Positions 17,331-28,021 of a DNA stretch of 34,926 nucleotides are shown one piece after another; within the stretch, counting starts at the first letter, position 1, and every line of letters starts with the position of its first letter. Where the stretch lies: NCBI GenBank assembly GCA_964542765.1, contig CAZIVO010000029.1:1-34926 (forward strand). The letters run 5' to 3'. The notes under the pieces were generated by a model. That model searched no databases. It saw only the letters and a program-made list of their open reading frames with translations, and was not told the DNA's origin. Source of the stretch: CAZIVO01 sp964542765 (GTDB lineage: Bacteria > Planctomycetota > UBA1135 > UBA2386). Made by a program: the position numbers and the translations under genes.

Positions 17331-20027
17331 GTGCGCCTCCCTCCTGTCTTCGTCTTGGCCCTGGGTTGTACCTTGGCTCTGCCCATGCCGGGGCAGAGCC
17401 CTGCCAGCGAAACGAGCGAGAGGCGCATCGTCACCCTGCGGGCCGACATTTTCCCCGGCCAACTCTCGCTGCTCGGCGAATATCGAGCCGCCGTAATAGC
17501 CAAGGATCAAGCGCGCGCGGCTGCGCTGATTGCTCAACTTGAGCAGGGCAGCAACAAGGCGCAGGTAAATTTTGCCAGCAACATCAAGAAGATCGGTGGT
17601 CGAGTAACACAACACTACTGGCTTATTTCAGGCGCAACCGTCGAGATCCCGAAAAGTAGTATCCCGCAACTTCGCACGCTGCCAGACGTTCAAAAAGTCT
17701 GGATCGATCAGGCTCGCCGGCCACACATCAAGATCGCAACCAACGCAAATAACCACAACGCTGACAGCGCGCAGGCAAAGGGAATGTATGGGAGCGGCGC
17801 ATCGCTAGCTCTGCTTGATTCTGGCATCGACGCTCTCTCGGCAACGACCAACGCACCGCACCCGGCCTTCGACCTTCGCGTTGGCGGACCAGGGTCACGC
17901 CTGATCCAGGCGGTGGGCATCGCCAAAAGCACCGACACCGAAGATCTTAATGGGCACGGCACAGGGATCGCCGCCATCGCCATGGGCAAGGATTGGGGTG
18001 CATCGCTACCCGTCTCCGATCACGGCTACGCGCCCGACGCAAAGGTGATCAGTTACAAGATCACCTTGGGCAAGGATCTGTCTGCCAACGACAGCGATGT
18101 CATCGCTGCCTGGCATCAAGTTGCCAAGGACCGGATCTCGAACAATCTCGCGGTTGCCAACCTGAGTTATGAAGGCAGCCCCGACCCTCTGCATCCAACG
18201 CAAATGGTTCTCGACCAAGTTGCTTTCTACGGCGATGTCCTGATCATCACCTCGGCAGGCAACGACGGTCTCCTGCCCTTCCCTACCGCCAGCAGTCAAT
18301 CCAACGCGAGCGGCATCTCCGTCGGCGCCATCTGGCCCGATACCGCACCCAACACGCATCAGGTAACGGACTTTTCGAGTTTCGGACCTCTTCCTGGAGA
18401 TGGTGCGAGGTGGTTTCCGGACCTCGTCGCTGTCGGTGTCGGTGTCGCCTCCGTGAAAATCGACGATCTCAAAGGGCATGCCTTCAATACCGGCACCAGC
18501 TTCTCCGCTCCGCAGGTTGCGGGAACCAGCCTTTTGATCAGAAGTGCGCAGCCAACCTGGACTCATATCGATGCCAAAGCCGTCATTCTCAATAACGTGC
18601 AAGACATCGCCGCGCTGAATCCAGCCAAAACCCGGTCGCACTATGGCATTGGAATGCTGCGAACCGATCTCGCCACGGAAGCTTTGGCCAAGGGGTCCCT
18701 GGCACGAGGCCTGCTCCTTTCCACAGGCAAGGTTGACACCATCGGAATGAATGTCGCGGCCGGTAAGCCCTATGCCGTGACATTGGTCTGGCCACGCATG
18801 AACACTGCGATCTTGGACTGGGACAACCTCGACCTGCAGATCAAAGATCCGAACGGTCGGCTGATCGCCATCTCCGCGTCAAAACGCAACCTCTACGAAA
18901 AGATCTTGTTCACCGCGACCAAGACCGGCACCTACACGCTCAACGTGAAGGGAACCATGCTGAATGCTCCAACCCCCTATTCGATCTCGTATGGAGAAAA
19001 CTTGGGGGGCGGTCGCCAAACTGGCTCTTACTCCACTTTCGGAAGCGGCTGCCCGGGATCGGCGCCGGACCCAGCAGTCGGAATCTTGACTCCGCCAGCA
19101 GCAGTAGCCTTCGGAAATGCCCGCACACGCGTGCCCTTCAGCTATCAAGCGACACGGCTGCAACAAGTTGTCGAGCATTCTTGGATAAAAAACTCTTCCA
19201 CACTTAGCAAGATCGCATTCCGACGAGATGAGCAGCAAGCAGGCTCCCCCTCGTTCGATGTCGATCTGGAAATCTATCTGGGCTACACGGCCAATACATC
19301 CGCCAGCCTGTCCACAACCTTCGCAAACAATGTCCTCGGCTCGATGACCAAGGTCCTGGACAACAGCAAGCTAAGTTTCCCAGGCACTTCCGGGCTACCC
19401 GAATCGAAGGATTGGGATTTTGTTCTTCCGCTGGACACGCCCTTCACCGTGCAAACGACAGCGAGCAAGCATTTGCTCGTCGAGATCATCGTGCGCACAC
19501 ATTCACGAAACAGCCAACCTTTCGAGATGTGGTTCGACGCAATCGATTCGCAAGGGTTGGCGAGAATCTATACCGATGGCCTCCCGAACGGAGCACAGGG
19601 CAACAAGGACAGCCTGGCCATTGTCATGAGCCTGATGAGTTCGGGGCTGCAGTCCCGAAAACCAGTCCTGCACGGTCTTGGCACACCCCAGCTGGGAAGT
19701 TCCTTCCAGGTTTCTCTCATCCATGCAAAGGCGGGCGCCACCGCCGTGCTCGCTCACGGCAACTCGAACACCACTTGGGGCAATAGCGCACTTCCGCTCG
19801 ACTTCACCCCCTTCGGCGCACCAGGATGCACGGGTCTGACCGACATGGCCGTCATGCTGCCAATGCTGACCAACAAGGCCGGTCAAGCAGGATTCACCTA
19901 CACCATCCCCCTCGACCCGACTCTCACCGGGGTGCGATGGTTTAACCAGTGGCTGATCATAGATCCCAGCGTCAACTCCTTGGGCATCGTCACCACCAAT
20001 GGCACCAGCATGCTCATAGGCGGCTGA
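17331..20027 (+). CDS. Secreted S8 (subtilisin-like) serine protease with C-terminal beta modules
   Basis: 898 residues from GTG 17331, which gives a clean signal peptide (MRLPPVFVLALGCTLALP); an upstream in-frame ATG at 17178 would put about 50 poorly fitting residues ahead of it. About 85-126 resembles an I9-type inhibitor propeptide. Catalytic domain about 150-430: Asp163 in LLDSGID, His209 in LNGHGTG, oxyanion Asn311 in TSAGNDG, Ser390 in GTSFSAP, so the triad is complete. About 435-555 is a PPC/P-like beta domain (VTLVWPRMN, DWDNLDLQIKDPNGRLIA). From about 560 onward a module opens with FGSGCPGS, and about 777-898 is a second beta module with FGAPGC, of a kind I associate with secreted proteins of deep-branching Planctomycetota. 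Probably secreted or surface-bound. Divergent from the ECF sigma operon. Confidence 0.92.
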   Translation: MRLPPVFVLALGCTLALPMPGQSPASETSERRIVTLRADIFPGQLSLLGEYRAAVIAKDQARAAALIAQLEQGSNKAQVNFASNIKKIGGRVTQHYWLISGATVEIPKSSIPQLRTLPDVQKVWIDQARRPHIKIATNANNHNADSAQAKGMYGSGASLALLDSGIDALSATTNAPHPAFDLRVGGPGSRLIQAVGIAKSTDTEDLNGHGTGIAAIAMGKDWGASLPVSDHGYAPDAKVISYKITLGKDLSANDSDVIAAWHQVAKDRISNNLAVANLSYEGSPDPLHPTQMVLDQVAFYGDVLIITSAGNDGLLPFPTASSQSNASGISVGAIWPDTAPNTHQVTDFSSFGPLPGDGARWFPDLVAVGVGVASVKIDDLKGHAFNTGTSFSAPQVAGTSLLIRSAQPTWTHIDAKAVILNNVQDIAALNPAKTRSHYGIGMLRTDLATEALAKGSLARGLLLSTGKVDTIGMNVAAGKPYAVTLVWPRMNTAILDWDNLDLQIKDPNGRLIAISASKRNLYEKILFTATKTGTYTLNVKGTMLNAPTPYSISYGENLGGGRQTGSYSTFGSGCPGSAPDPAVGILTPPAAVAFGNARTRVPFSYQATRLQQVVEHSWIKNSSTLSKIAFRRDEQQAGSPSFDVDLEIYLGYTANTSASLSTTFANNVLGSMTKVLDNSKLSFPGTSGLPESKDWDFVLPLDTPFTVQTTASKHLLVEIIVRTHSRNSQPFEMWFDAIDSQGLARIYTDGLPNGAQGNKDSLAIVMSLMSSGLQSRKPVLHGLGTPQLGSSFQVSLIHAKAGATAVLAHGNSNTTWGNSALPLDFTPFGAPGCTGLTDMAVMLPMLTNKAGQAGFTYTIPLDPTLTGVRWFNQWLIIDPSVNSLGIVTTNGTSMLIGG

Positions 20028-20040
20028 TCACATCCGTCGA

Positions 20041-20064
20041 TCAAGGGCCCGGGCATACCCTTGA
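20041..20064. terminator. Hairpin between convergent genes, possible bidirectional terminator
   Basis: TCAAGGG and CCCTTGA form a 7-bp perfect stem with a 10-nt loop, between the S8 protease stop (20027) and the thioesterase stop (20086). A second inverted repeat TGAAGG/CCTTCA (20071-20076, 20083-20088) follows at once and includes the thioesterase stop codon. No U-tract follows, so intrinsic termination is uncertain. Confidence 0.45.
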
Positions 20065-20085
20065 GAAGCCTGAAGGTAACGGCCT

Positions 20086-20469
20086 TCACATGCCCGCTGG
20101 AAGACGCTGCAACTTGCCGTCCTTGCCAATACAAGCGAGCTTGGTCTCTCCTTGTGCAAGCATCTCACCATCCTCCACCCGAACCACCTCATAGCTCAGA
20201 GTGATGGAAGCCTGCCCCCGCTCCCTGACACTCGTCTGCAAGCAAAGAAGGTCGTCATAGAGGGCGGGCCGAAGGTATCGCACCCCGAGATCCACAACCT
20301 GCAACTGAGTTCCCTCCTCCTCCCACTCCCGGTAGGACTTCCCGCAAGCGCGCAACCACTCTGTACGAGCCTCCTCGAACCAGTCGATGAAGCTGCCATG
20401 ATGAGCAACCCCCATCTGATCGGTCTCGCAATACCGAACTCTCAAACGATGCTCGTGTACTTCAGTCAT
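20086..20469 (-). CDS. Hot-dog acyl-CoA thioesterase (YbgC / 4-hydroxybenzoyl-CoA thioesterase type)
   Basis: 127 residues, normal for the family. The catalytic block VRYCETDQMGVAHHGSFIDW (11-30) holds the conserved Asp17 and the 'DxxGxxxxxxY/F' arrangement of 4-hydroxybenzoyl-CoA-type thioesterases, followed by the long hot-dog helix (WFEEARTEWLRACG). The beta strands of the fold (LQVVDLGVRYLRPALYDD, ASITLSYEVVRVEDGEMLAQG) are clear. It hydrolyses short-chain or aromatic acyl-CoA in the cytoplasm. Its ATG overlaps the stop of the upstream dehydrogenase gene by 4 nt, so the two are co-translated. With an amino-acid dehydrogenase partner, branched-chain acyl-CoA is a reasonable substrate guess (inference). 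YbgC proteins elsewhere associate with Tol-Pal genes, none of which are present here. Confidence 0.9.
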   Translation of the reverse strand: MTEVHEHRLRVRYCETDQMGVAHHGSFIDWFEEARTEWLRACGKSYREWEEEGTQLQVVDLGVRYLRPALYDDLLCLQTSVRERGQASITLSYEVVRVEDGEMLAQGETKLACIGKDGKLQRLPAGM

Positions 20470-21497
20470 ACTCTCGGTCCTTCTTCAACCCTCTCGCGGG
20501 CAACCCTCTCGGCCAGAACTTCTGGAGGTACACCATCAGATCGTGCGCGATCAAGCAAGTCTCCGACACGGGAGCCGATGTCGCGCACTCGAGCCTCTGA
20601 CGGCTCGGACCCGGTCAGGTGAAGTTCCGCACCATAGATCAGCGCACCCGCATTGATCACAAAATCCGGAGCGTAGAGGATTCCTCGCTCGAACAACTCG
20701 ACACCCATCTCTGGAGTCGCAAGAGCATTATTGGCGGAGCCGGCGATCGCCCGCGCCCGCAAACGCGGCAATGAAGCCTCATCGATCACTCTTCCAAGAG
20801 CGCAGGGTGACAAGATGTCGCAGTCAACCGACGCGATCTCCTCGGCGCTACAAACCGTAGCATCGAACTGCTCGGCTGCGCGAGAGGTTCGATCCGGCCG
20901 AAGATCGGACACGATGAGTCGGCCGCCGGCTTGCGCCACCCGCTCAGCCACACGGTATCCAACCTCGCCCAAACCCTGGACCGCCACGCGGATGCCGGCC
21001 AGGCCATGGAACCCAAGCCGCTCGGCAACAGCTTCGATCCCGGCGAAAACACCCAAAGCCGTAGGCACAGCGAGGTTGCCAAAAATCTCTGGACGGGCAA
21101 CGTAATCGGTCTCGCGGGCCATGATCTCAAGGTCGCTCGCCTCGGTTCCCACATCAGGTCCGGTGCAAAAATCCCCCCCCAACTCCTTCACTCGCCGGGC
21201 GATCATCCGATACACAGCCTCCCGGTCAGTATCGGGGGCCTGTATGGCGACGACCTTGCCACCGCCACCGGCGATCTCCGAAATCGCACATTTGAGCGTC
21301 ATCGACTCGGCGAGGCGGAGAGCGTCTGCCAAGGCCTCATCGATCGTGGAATAAGCCCAGCGCCTGACACCGCCAAACGCAGGCCCCAAGCGTGTGCTGT
21401 GGATCGCGAGAATCGCAAGACAGCCCTGCGCATGGTCCTCGAGGAGTTCCACACGCTCGAAATCCCTGACAGCCAAGGGGGTCGCATCCATCCCCAT
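20466..21497 (-). CDS. Glu/Leu/Phe/Val dehydrogenase, leucine dehydrogenase-like
   Basis: 343 residues, slightly shorter than typical leucine dehydrogenases. Substrate domain: FGGVRRW, the two lysines MTLKC (K69) and GGGGK (K81), and GPDVGTEASDLEIM (113-126) with the catalytic Asp. Nucleotide domain: GLGEVGYRV (175-183), an NAD-binding Rossmann loop, and VSDLR. The fold and motifs match the branch acting on branched-chain or aromatic amino acids (oxidative deamination to 2-oxo acids plus ammonia) more than glutamate dehydrogenase, which is longer. The expected GLNLGGGK segment reads EIAGGGGK, so substrate preference cannot be fixed. The first ATG (21497) is used; the third codon is also ATG (21491), and a TACGAT hexamer 8 nt before it could allow leaderless initiation there. 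First gene of a two-gene operon with the thioesterase. Confidence 0.87.
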   Translation of the reverse strand: MGMDATPLAVRDFERVELLEDHAQGCLAILAIHSTRLGPAFGGVRRWAYSTIDEALADALRLAESMTLKCAISEIAGGGGKVVAIQAPDTDREAVYRMIARRVKELGGDFCTGPDVGTEASDLEIMARETDYVARPEIFGNLAVPTALGVFAGIEAVAERLGFHGLAGIRVAVQGLGEVGYRVAERVAQAGGRLIVSDLRPDRTSRAAEQFDATVCSAEEIASVDCDILSPCALGRVIDEASLPRLRARAIAGSANNALATPEMGVELFERGILYAPDFVINAGALIYGAELHLTGSEPSEARVRDIGSRVGDLLDRARSDGVPPEVLAERVARERVEEGPRV

Positions 21498-21556
21498 GAA
21501 TCGTAGGGGGCAATCATTTACAAAAGAAAGGGAAGGGATAGGGCTTCTCTGCCCTC

Positions 21557-21563
21557 AAAGGGA
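21557..21563 (+). promoter_or_regulatory. Ribosome binding site deciding the HEAT lipoprotein start
   Basis: AAAGGGA lies 6 nt upstream of the ATG at 21570, favouring that start over the in-frame ATG at 21588. Confidence 0.6.
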
Positions 21564-21569
21564 AATGTC

Positions 21570-22529
21570 ATGCCCAGGACCAAGATCATGAGTGAGAGCA
21601 AATCCCCCATACTGACGCTGTTACTGCTTGTTACGGCCTGCTCCAGCGGTCCTTCCTTCGACCCCGATCTGGAGAAACAACTCGCAGACCAAGACACCCA
21701 GGAAAAACAGCGGTTGGAGGATGAGGGGCGCCCGGAACGGGTCATCCTCAAGCTCGATCAGGCTCTCGATAAATATGTCGAGGGCCTGTCCAACCAGGGA
21801 CTCCAAAGAGCGGATCACCTGGTCGAGAGCATGACGACCTATATCAGGCAAACGGTCCAGTTGAACTTTCCCATGCTGCTCAGCATGGCCACCGAGCAAG
21901 ATGAGATGATGGTCTCGAACCGCGCCATCGCCGTCGCCGCGCTCGGCTTCTCCGAACGAGAAGAAGCGCTCGACCCTCTCCTCAACGCCCTGGCATCGAA
22001 GAATCAAACGGTCATCACCAATGCCGCCTTCGGCCTCAGAATGCTGCGTGATCCGCGCACGCCCGCCGCGAGACTCGGAGAAATCATCGAAAACGAGAAG
22101 GGTCGCCTGGAGACACGCGTTGGTGCCTCGGATGCGCTGCTGGAACTCCAACCGGTCCTGCACAACAGCGACTCCGCCGTGCTCACATGGGCACGCCTCG
22201 CGTATCTCCCGCTCGACGAGATCGATCCCGCCATTCAGTTGCATGCGGTACGTGGTCTCGGACTGACGCGAGACGCACGCCACGTCGACACGGTCTCGCG
22301 ATTTGCCAAGCACTCGCAACCGCTCATCCGCTGCGCCACAGCCGTCGCCCTCGCCCGCCTCGGCAAACAGGACAGCTACAAGACCCTTCTGACGATGCTC
22401 GGACCGGGTGAAACCAATCAAAACGTGCGGCTCTATGCTCGCAAAGCGCTGATGGCCCTTGCCGGTGGCGTCGATGTAGCATACGACGTCGATGAGTGGA
22501 CACGGCTCTTCGAACGCGGCGACGGTTGA
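21570..22529 (+). CDS. HEAT-repeat-like lipoprotein
   Basis: 319 residues. N-terminal lipoprotein signal: basic start, hydrophobic ILTLLLLVTAC with lipidated Cys24, then a polar linker. From about 115 to 310 the chain is a series of paired helices with the HEAT-type spacing of hydrophobic, Arg and Asp residues (NRAIAVAALGFSEREEALDP, NAAFGLRMLRDPRTPAARLG, RCATAVALARLGKQDSYKTL). No catalytic motif is visible. HEAT lipoproteins act as binding scaffolds at the membrane. It is divergent from the leucine dehydrogenase operon by only 72 nt and its 3' end overlaps the next lipoprotein gene by up to 34 nt, so the two form an operon. Function unknown. Confidence 0.8.
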   Translation: MPRTKIMSESKSPILTLLLLVTACSSGPSFDPDLEKQLADQDTQEKQRLEDEGRPERVILKLDQALDKYVEGLSNQGLQRADHLVESMTTYIRQTVQLNFPMLLSMATEQDEMMVSNRAIAVAALGFSEREEALDPLLNALASKNQTVITNAAFGLRMLRDPRTPAARLGEIIENEKGRLETRVGASDALLELQPVLHNSDSAVLTWARLAYLPLDEIDPAIQLHAVRGLGLTRDARHVDTVSRFAKHSQPLIRCATAVALARLGKQDSYKTLLTMLGPGETNQNVRLYARKALMALAGGVDVAYDVDEWTRLFERGDG

Positions 22530-23737
22530 CCGGCAAGACACTGATTCTCATGGCAAGCTTCTTCGGCCTCGCCGGCTGCGGAAGCGGAGTCACCAAGGAT
22601 CCGAGCCCGTCCCCGCACCAGGAAACCCGGTCACTCAAACCGGAAGATCTCGTCGAAGCCGTCTTGCATCGTCACCACGGGGCGATCCGCGAGCAGATGG
22701 CTGCCGTGGTGATCGAACTCCGCGAATCAGCTCAAGGTCCCAAGACGAGCTGCGTCCTCGATCTCCCGGATCGGCTCAGAGTCAATCACCCCGATGGCAC
22801 AATCGAAACCCTGCTGCGTGAAGAAGGACGCCGCTACCCTCCCGACGATCATCAGGGGGTGGCTCTCGAAGGCGCGCGCCTCGCTCATCTGCACAAGCTC
22901 CGCCACCACCTGCGCGCAATTGTTCTCCGCCCTTTGCACATCGCCGCAAAAGTATCAGCCACAGAATCAGGAGCCCTCTCGCTCGAACTGGAGAGCGGTG
23001 AAACCTGGCTCCTCGAGGTCGACCTTGCCAAGCGCAACCCCGTGAGCCTGATCGGTCCAGCTGGAGCCCTGCAGTTCCTGGAATTCCTGGATACGGGATT
23101 CACCCGACACGCCACACGCGTCCGACTGACAGGCTTCGGCGAACGCTGGATCCACATCCCCGACGGAGGATTCGAATTCGAATCATCGCTCTTCTCACAT
23201 CCTCGCGGCGAGCCAATAACCTTGCCGAAAACGCTGACCATCGTCGACGACGGTGCAGATCGCCCTCCCACTCCGGAGATCCAGAAGATCCCGGCGAGTT
23301 CCATCCTTGTCCTGAAAGACCCCGGCGGTTGGACTCAGCGGGCAAGCGCAATCGATGCTGCTGCGAAGGTTCTCTACGAACACGGGCAAACCGCAAATGG
23401 CCTGCCCGCATATGTCAGAGAAGGCAGCGACAACCTCATCACCATCCCCTTCCGCTCGGATCTCGAAAGGGGCTCACAAAGGCTCAAATCTCTCGACGGC
23501 TGGAACATCCGCGAACGGCCGCAACACGCAGCCCTCGTTGTCGCGCCCCCCGCAGGCACCTGGGAAATATCCATCAAGAATGGGCGGGCTTCGATCGACA
23601 CTTTCCTGAAGCGCGAGGGCCTCGAACAAGAGGGGCCGCTGCGTGTTCTTCTGATCGGAATCCGGGGGGCTATCCCTAACGAGGAAGAGCTCCAGCAACT
23701 GTCTCTCCGACTGGAACAGCCCATTCGTGGACGATGA
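22496..23737 (+). CDS. Unknown lipoprotein with possible LolA-like and GyrI-like halves
   Basis: 413 residues from GTG 22496; a TTG at 22526 overlapping the previous stop (TTGA) is a plausible alternative. The signal RTRRRLTGKTLILMASFFGLAGC gives lipidated Cys28. I do not recognise a named family. Residues about 50-235 are beta-rich, with an order of strands and the phrase LVEAVLHRHHGA near the start reminiscent of LolA/LolB-like lipoprotein-binding folds. Residues about 266-390 contain two similar beta-helix-beta units (ILVLKDPGGWTQRASAIDAA and AALVVAPPAGTWEISIKNG) that resemble the duplicated GyrI/SOUL-type ligand-binding fold. Both fold assignments are inference from pattern only. It overlaps the HEAT lipoprotein gene and is followed after 60 nt by another exported protein gene. 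Confidence 0.72.
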   Translation: MDTALRTRRRLTGKTLILMASFFGLAGCGSGVTKDPSPSPHQETRSLKPEDLVEAVLHRHHGAIREQMAAVVIELRESAQGPKTSCVLDLPDRLRVNHPDGTIETLLREEGRRYPPDDHQGVALEGARLAHLHKLRHHLRAIVLRPLHIAAKVSATESGALSLELESGETWLLEVDLAKRNPVSLIGPAGALQFLEFLDTGFTRHATRVRLTGFGERWIHIPDGGFEFESSLFSHPRGEPITLPKTLTIVDDGADRPPTPEIQKIPASSILVLKDPGGWTQRASAIDAAAKVLYEHGQTANGLPAYVREGSDNLITIPFRSDLERGSQRLKSLDGWNIRERPQHAALVVAPPAGTWEISIKNGRASIDTFLKREGLEQEGPLRVLLIGIRGAIPNEEELQQLSLRLEQPIRGR

Positions 23738-23785
23738 AGATGAGATCCCCAAAGAGAGCTCTCCGCTAAAACCAGGGGCGAGCGG

Positions 23786-23791
23786 TACACT
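23786..23791 (+). promoter_or_regulatory. Candidate -10 hexamer of a leaderless transcript (thioredoxin-fold protein)
   Basis: TACACT in the context GCGGTACACT is followed by 6 nt and the ATG at 23798. No Shine-Dalgarno sequence is present. The -35 region shows no clear TTGACA. Confidence 0.45.
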
Positions 23792-23797
23792 GGCCGC

Positions 23798-24814
23798 ATG
23801 ATGAGGATCTCCCTGTTTGCACTTCCCCTGGCATTGCTGGCCACAGCACTGCCTGTAGCCGGACAAACCCCTATCTCGGGGCCTGAGAAGGGCGCCCCCC
23901 TGACCCCGATCAAGGCCCGCGCGACAAGCGGAGCCCAGCGCGGCACCGAGTTCGATGCAGCACAAGCCCTTGGAAAGTCTCCCGGAGCCTTGCTCTTCGT
24001 CGACCAGATCACGCGTGTCACCGCTCCCGTGATCAGATCCTTCGACAGCTTCCTGCAGGAATACGCCCCCCTCGGCTTCAAGGGTTTCTGCGTGAGCTCT
24101 CATCCCGAAAAAGATGCCGAGGAGAGAATGTCCAGTGTCTCCCGGGCCCTGCGCCTTGCCAATGCGATCAGTATCAGCGCCATCAACCCCGGGTCCCTCG
24201 ATGCCTACTCCTTGAATCCGGACTGTCCGCTGACTCTGGTCCTGGTCAAGGATGCCGTGGTCCATCGGTCCATCGCCATCAGCGACCCAGGACGCCCCAC
24301 CGTCGAGAGTCTTCGAGGCTGGGTCGAGGAGGTCACCGGCAAGATGCCCGAAGATGAGCGTGGTTTGCGGGAACTGATCGCCGATCGACTTCCTGACGAT
24401 CCCAAAGAACTCAAAAAACAGATCGTTCGCCTGATGCTGGAAGTTCAACAGCTACAGCAACAACTGGACCCGAACACTCAGGGCGGTCGATCCTCACGTG
24501 GCACTGGCCGCGGTCCACGCGGATTCCGGACAGAAGAACGATCCGGTCGACGGGGTATAGGCGCCGTCCCCGAAGACGCCGACCTGCGCCTCCTGATGCT
24601 CGGGGTGGCCCGCAACAACACCACCGAAACAGAACTCGAGGCGTTCTTCACCAAGGTGGCTCTCCGGCTCAAGGAGAAACCCGAACTCAAGCCGGCGACC
24701 GTAGAGATGTTCCGCCTCATGCTCTCCCTCGACCTGGGCGGAGAAGGTGCCGCTGCTCGTATCCGACTGTGGCTGGATCAAAATCATCCGGACGCCCCCC
24801 CGCGGGACAAATGA
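23798..24814 (+). CDS. Exported protein with cysteine-poor thioredoxin-like domain
   Basis: 338 residues. Signal peptide about 1-22 (ISLFALPLALLATALPVAG). Residues about 57-170 follow the thioredoxin-fold plan: strand GALLFVD, helix TAPVIRSFDSFLQEYA, strand GFKGFCVSS, then DCPLTLVLVKDAVVHRS, in which the Pro matches the cis-proline preceding strand four. There is no CxxC, so it is not a normal oxidoreductase. The remainder has a coiled stretch (about 207-226, LKKQIVRLMLEVQQLQQQLD), a Gly/Arg/Ser-rich linker (about 230-255) and a helical end (about 260-338). Homology to a named family is not recognised. It follows the two lipoproteins by 60 nt, with its own candidate promoter. Probably periplasmic; function unknown. 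Confidence 0.72.
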   Translation: MMRISLFALPLALLATALPVAGQTPISGPEKGAPLTPIKARATSGAQRGTEFDAAQALGKSPGALLFVDQITRVTAPVIRSFDSFLQEYAPLGFKGFCVSSHPEKDAEERMSSVSRALRLANAISISAINPGSLDAYSLNPDCPLTLVLVKDAVVHRSIAISDPGRPTVESLRGWVEEVTGKMPEDERGLRELIADRLPDDPKELKKQIVRLMLEVQQLQQQLDPNTQGGRSSRGTGRGPRGFRTEERSGRRGIGAVPEDADLRLLMLGVARNNTTETELEAFFTKVALRLKEKPELKPATVEMFRLMLSLDLGGEGAAARIRLWLDQNHPDAPPRDK

Positions 24815-24858
24815 TCTCCTGACACACCTGCGTCGGATACCGGAGGAGCCTTACCGGG

Positions 24859-24864
24859 TAAACT
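24859..24864 (+). promoter_or_regulatory. Candidate -10 hexamer of a leaderless transcript (134-aa protein)
   Basis: TAAACT in the context ACCGGGTAAACT is followed by 7 nt and the ATG at 24872. The preceding TTACC and GGTAA form an 11-nt near-palindrome overlapping the hexamer. A GGAGGAG run at 24842-24848 lies too far upstream (about 23 nt) to act as ribosome-binding site. Confidence 0.45.
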
Positions 24865-24871
24865 CCTTGCC

Positions 24872-25276
24872 ATGGTAGAAGAAGCCGAACAACTCGCCGG
24901 CCTGATCGAGAAGATCGGGTCGCGGTTCAACAACACCGACCAGATCGTGAGAACAGCCGCCTATTCCCAAAGGGCGAACCCAGACCAGCCTCCTGCCGAT
25001 CTTTCAGCCGCCGCCGAAATCGGCAGATTGCTCCGAGCAGGGGGCGATCAGGCGAGCCGAGATCCGTCAACCTTGCCTCGCTACACCTCCTGGATTGCAT
25101 TCCTTCGCGAACATCTCCTCGCAGCCGAGCTCCTCATGAGCCGGAATGCTCCACAAGAAAAAATCCGAGAGCGCCTTGTCGGCGTCATCAACTCCCTGGC
25201 ATCGTTCCTGGAAATACAAACCCTCTTCGATGACGAGGCATCGATACCCGAGTGGTTGGAAAATGCCGGGAGCTGA
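24872..25276 (+). CDS. Small helical protein of unknown function
   Basis: 134 residues, no signal peptide or membrane helix, so probably cytoplasmic. The composition is helix-forming and acidic at both ends; recognisable blocks are LAGLIEKIGSRFNNTDQIV at the N-terminus, a Pro-rich break (NPDQPPADL), then AAEIGRLLRAGG and LREHLLAAELLMSRN. I do not recognise a family. Codon usage and the -10-like hexamer exactly 7 nt before its ATG support it as a real gene. It lies 57 nt after the thioredoxin-fold protein and 144 nt before the M1 aminopeptidase, on the same strand. Confidence 0.62.
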   Translation: MVEEAEQLAGLIEKIGSRFNNTDQIVRTAAYSQRANPDQPPADLSAAAEIGRLLRAGGDQASRDPSTLPRYTSWIAFLREHLLAAELLMSRNAPQEKIRERLVGVINSLASFLEIQTLFDDEASIPEWLENAGS

Positions 25277-25407
25277 TCCGGAAAGGGGAGAAGATCGAGA
25301 CCATGTCAGCCCATTCGATGACGGTAATCACAACATGCCGTGAGAAGCGGCCATCGCTCCGGCCAGAAATGTCGGTGTCTTCACAACTCTTGTCTGCAAC
25401 AACCGGG

Positions 25408-25413
25408 TAACCT
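25408..25413 (+). promoter_or_regulatory. Candidate -10 hexamer of a leaderless transcript (M1 aminopeptidase)
   Basis: TAACCT in the context ACCGGGTAACCT is followed by 7 nt and the ATG at 25421. The ACCGGG prefix is shared with the hexamer at 24859. No Shine-Dalgarno sequence is present. Confidence 0.45.
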
Positions 25414-25420
25414 GTTCCCC

Positions 25421-28017
<2,597 letters not shown>

Positions 28018-28021
<4 letters not shown>

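Noticed and set aside
21621..22541. Long ORF (306 codons) on the minus strand
   Set aside because: Antisense to the HEAT lipoprotein, which has a lipobox and Shine-Dalgarno site; the minus translation lacks recognisable features.
23474..24448. Long ORF (324 codons) on the minus strand
   Set aside because: Antisense across two plus-strand exported protein genes with signal peptides; no domain seen.
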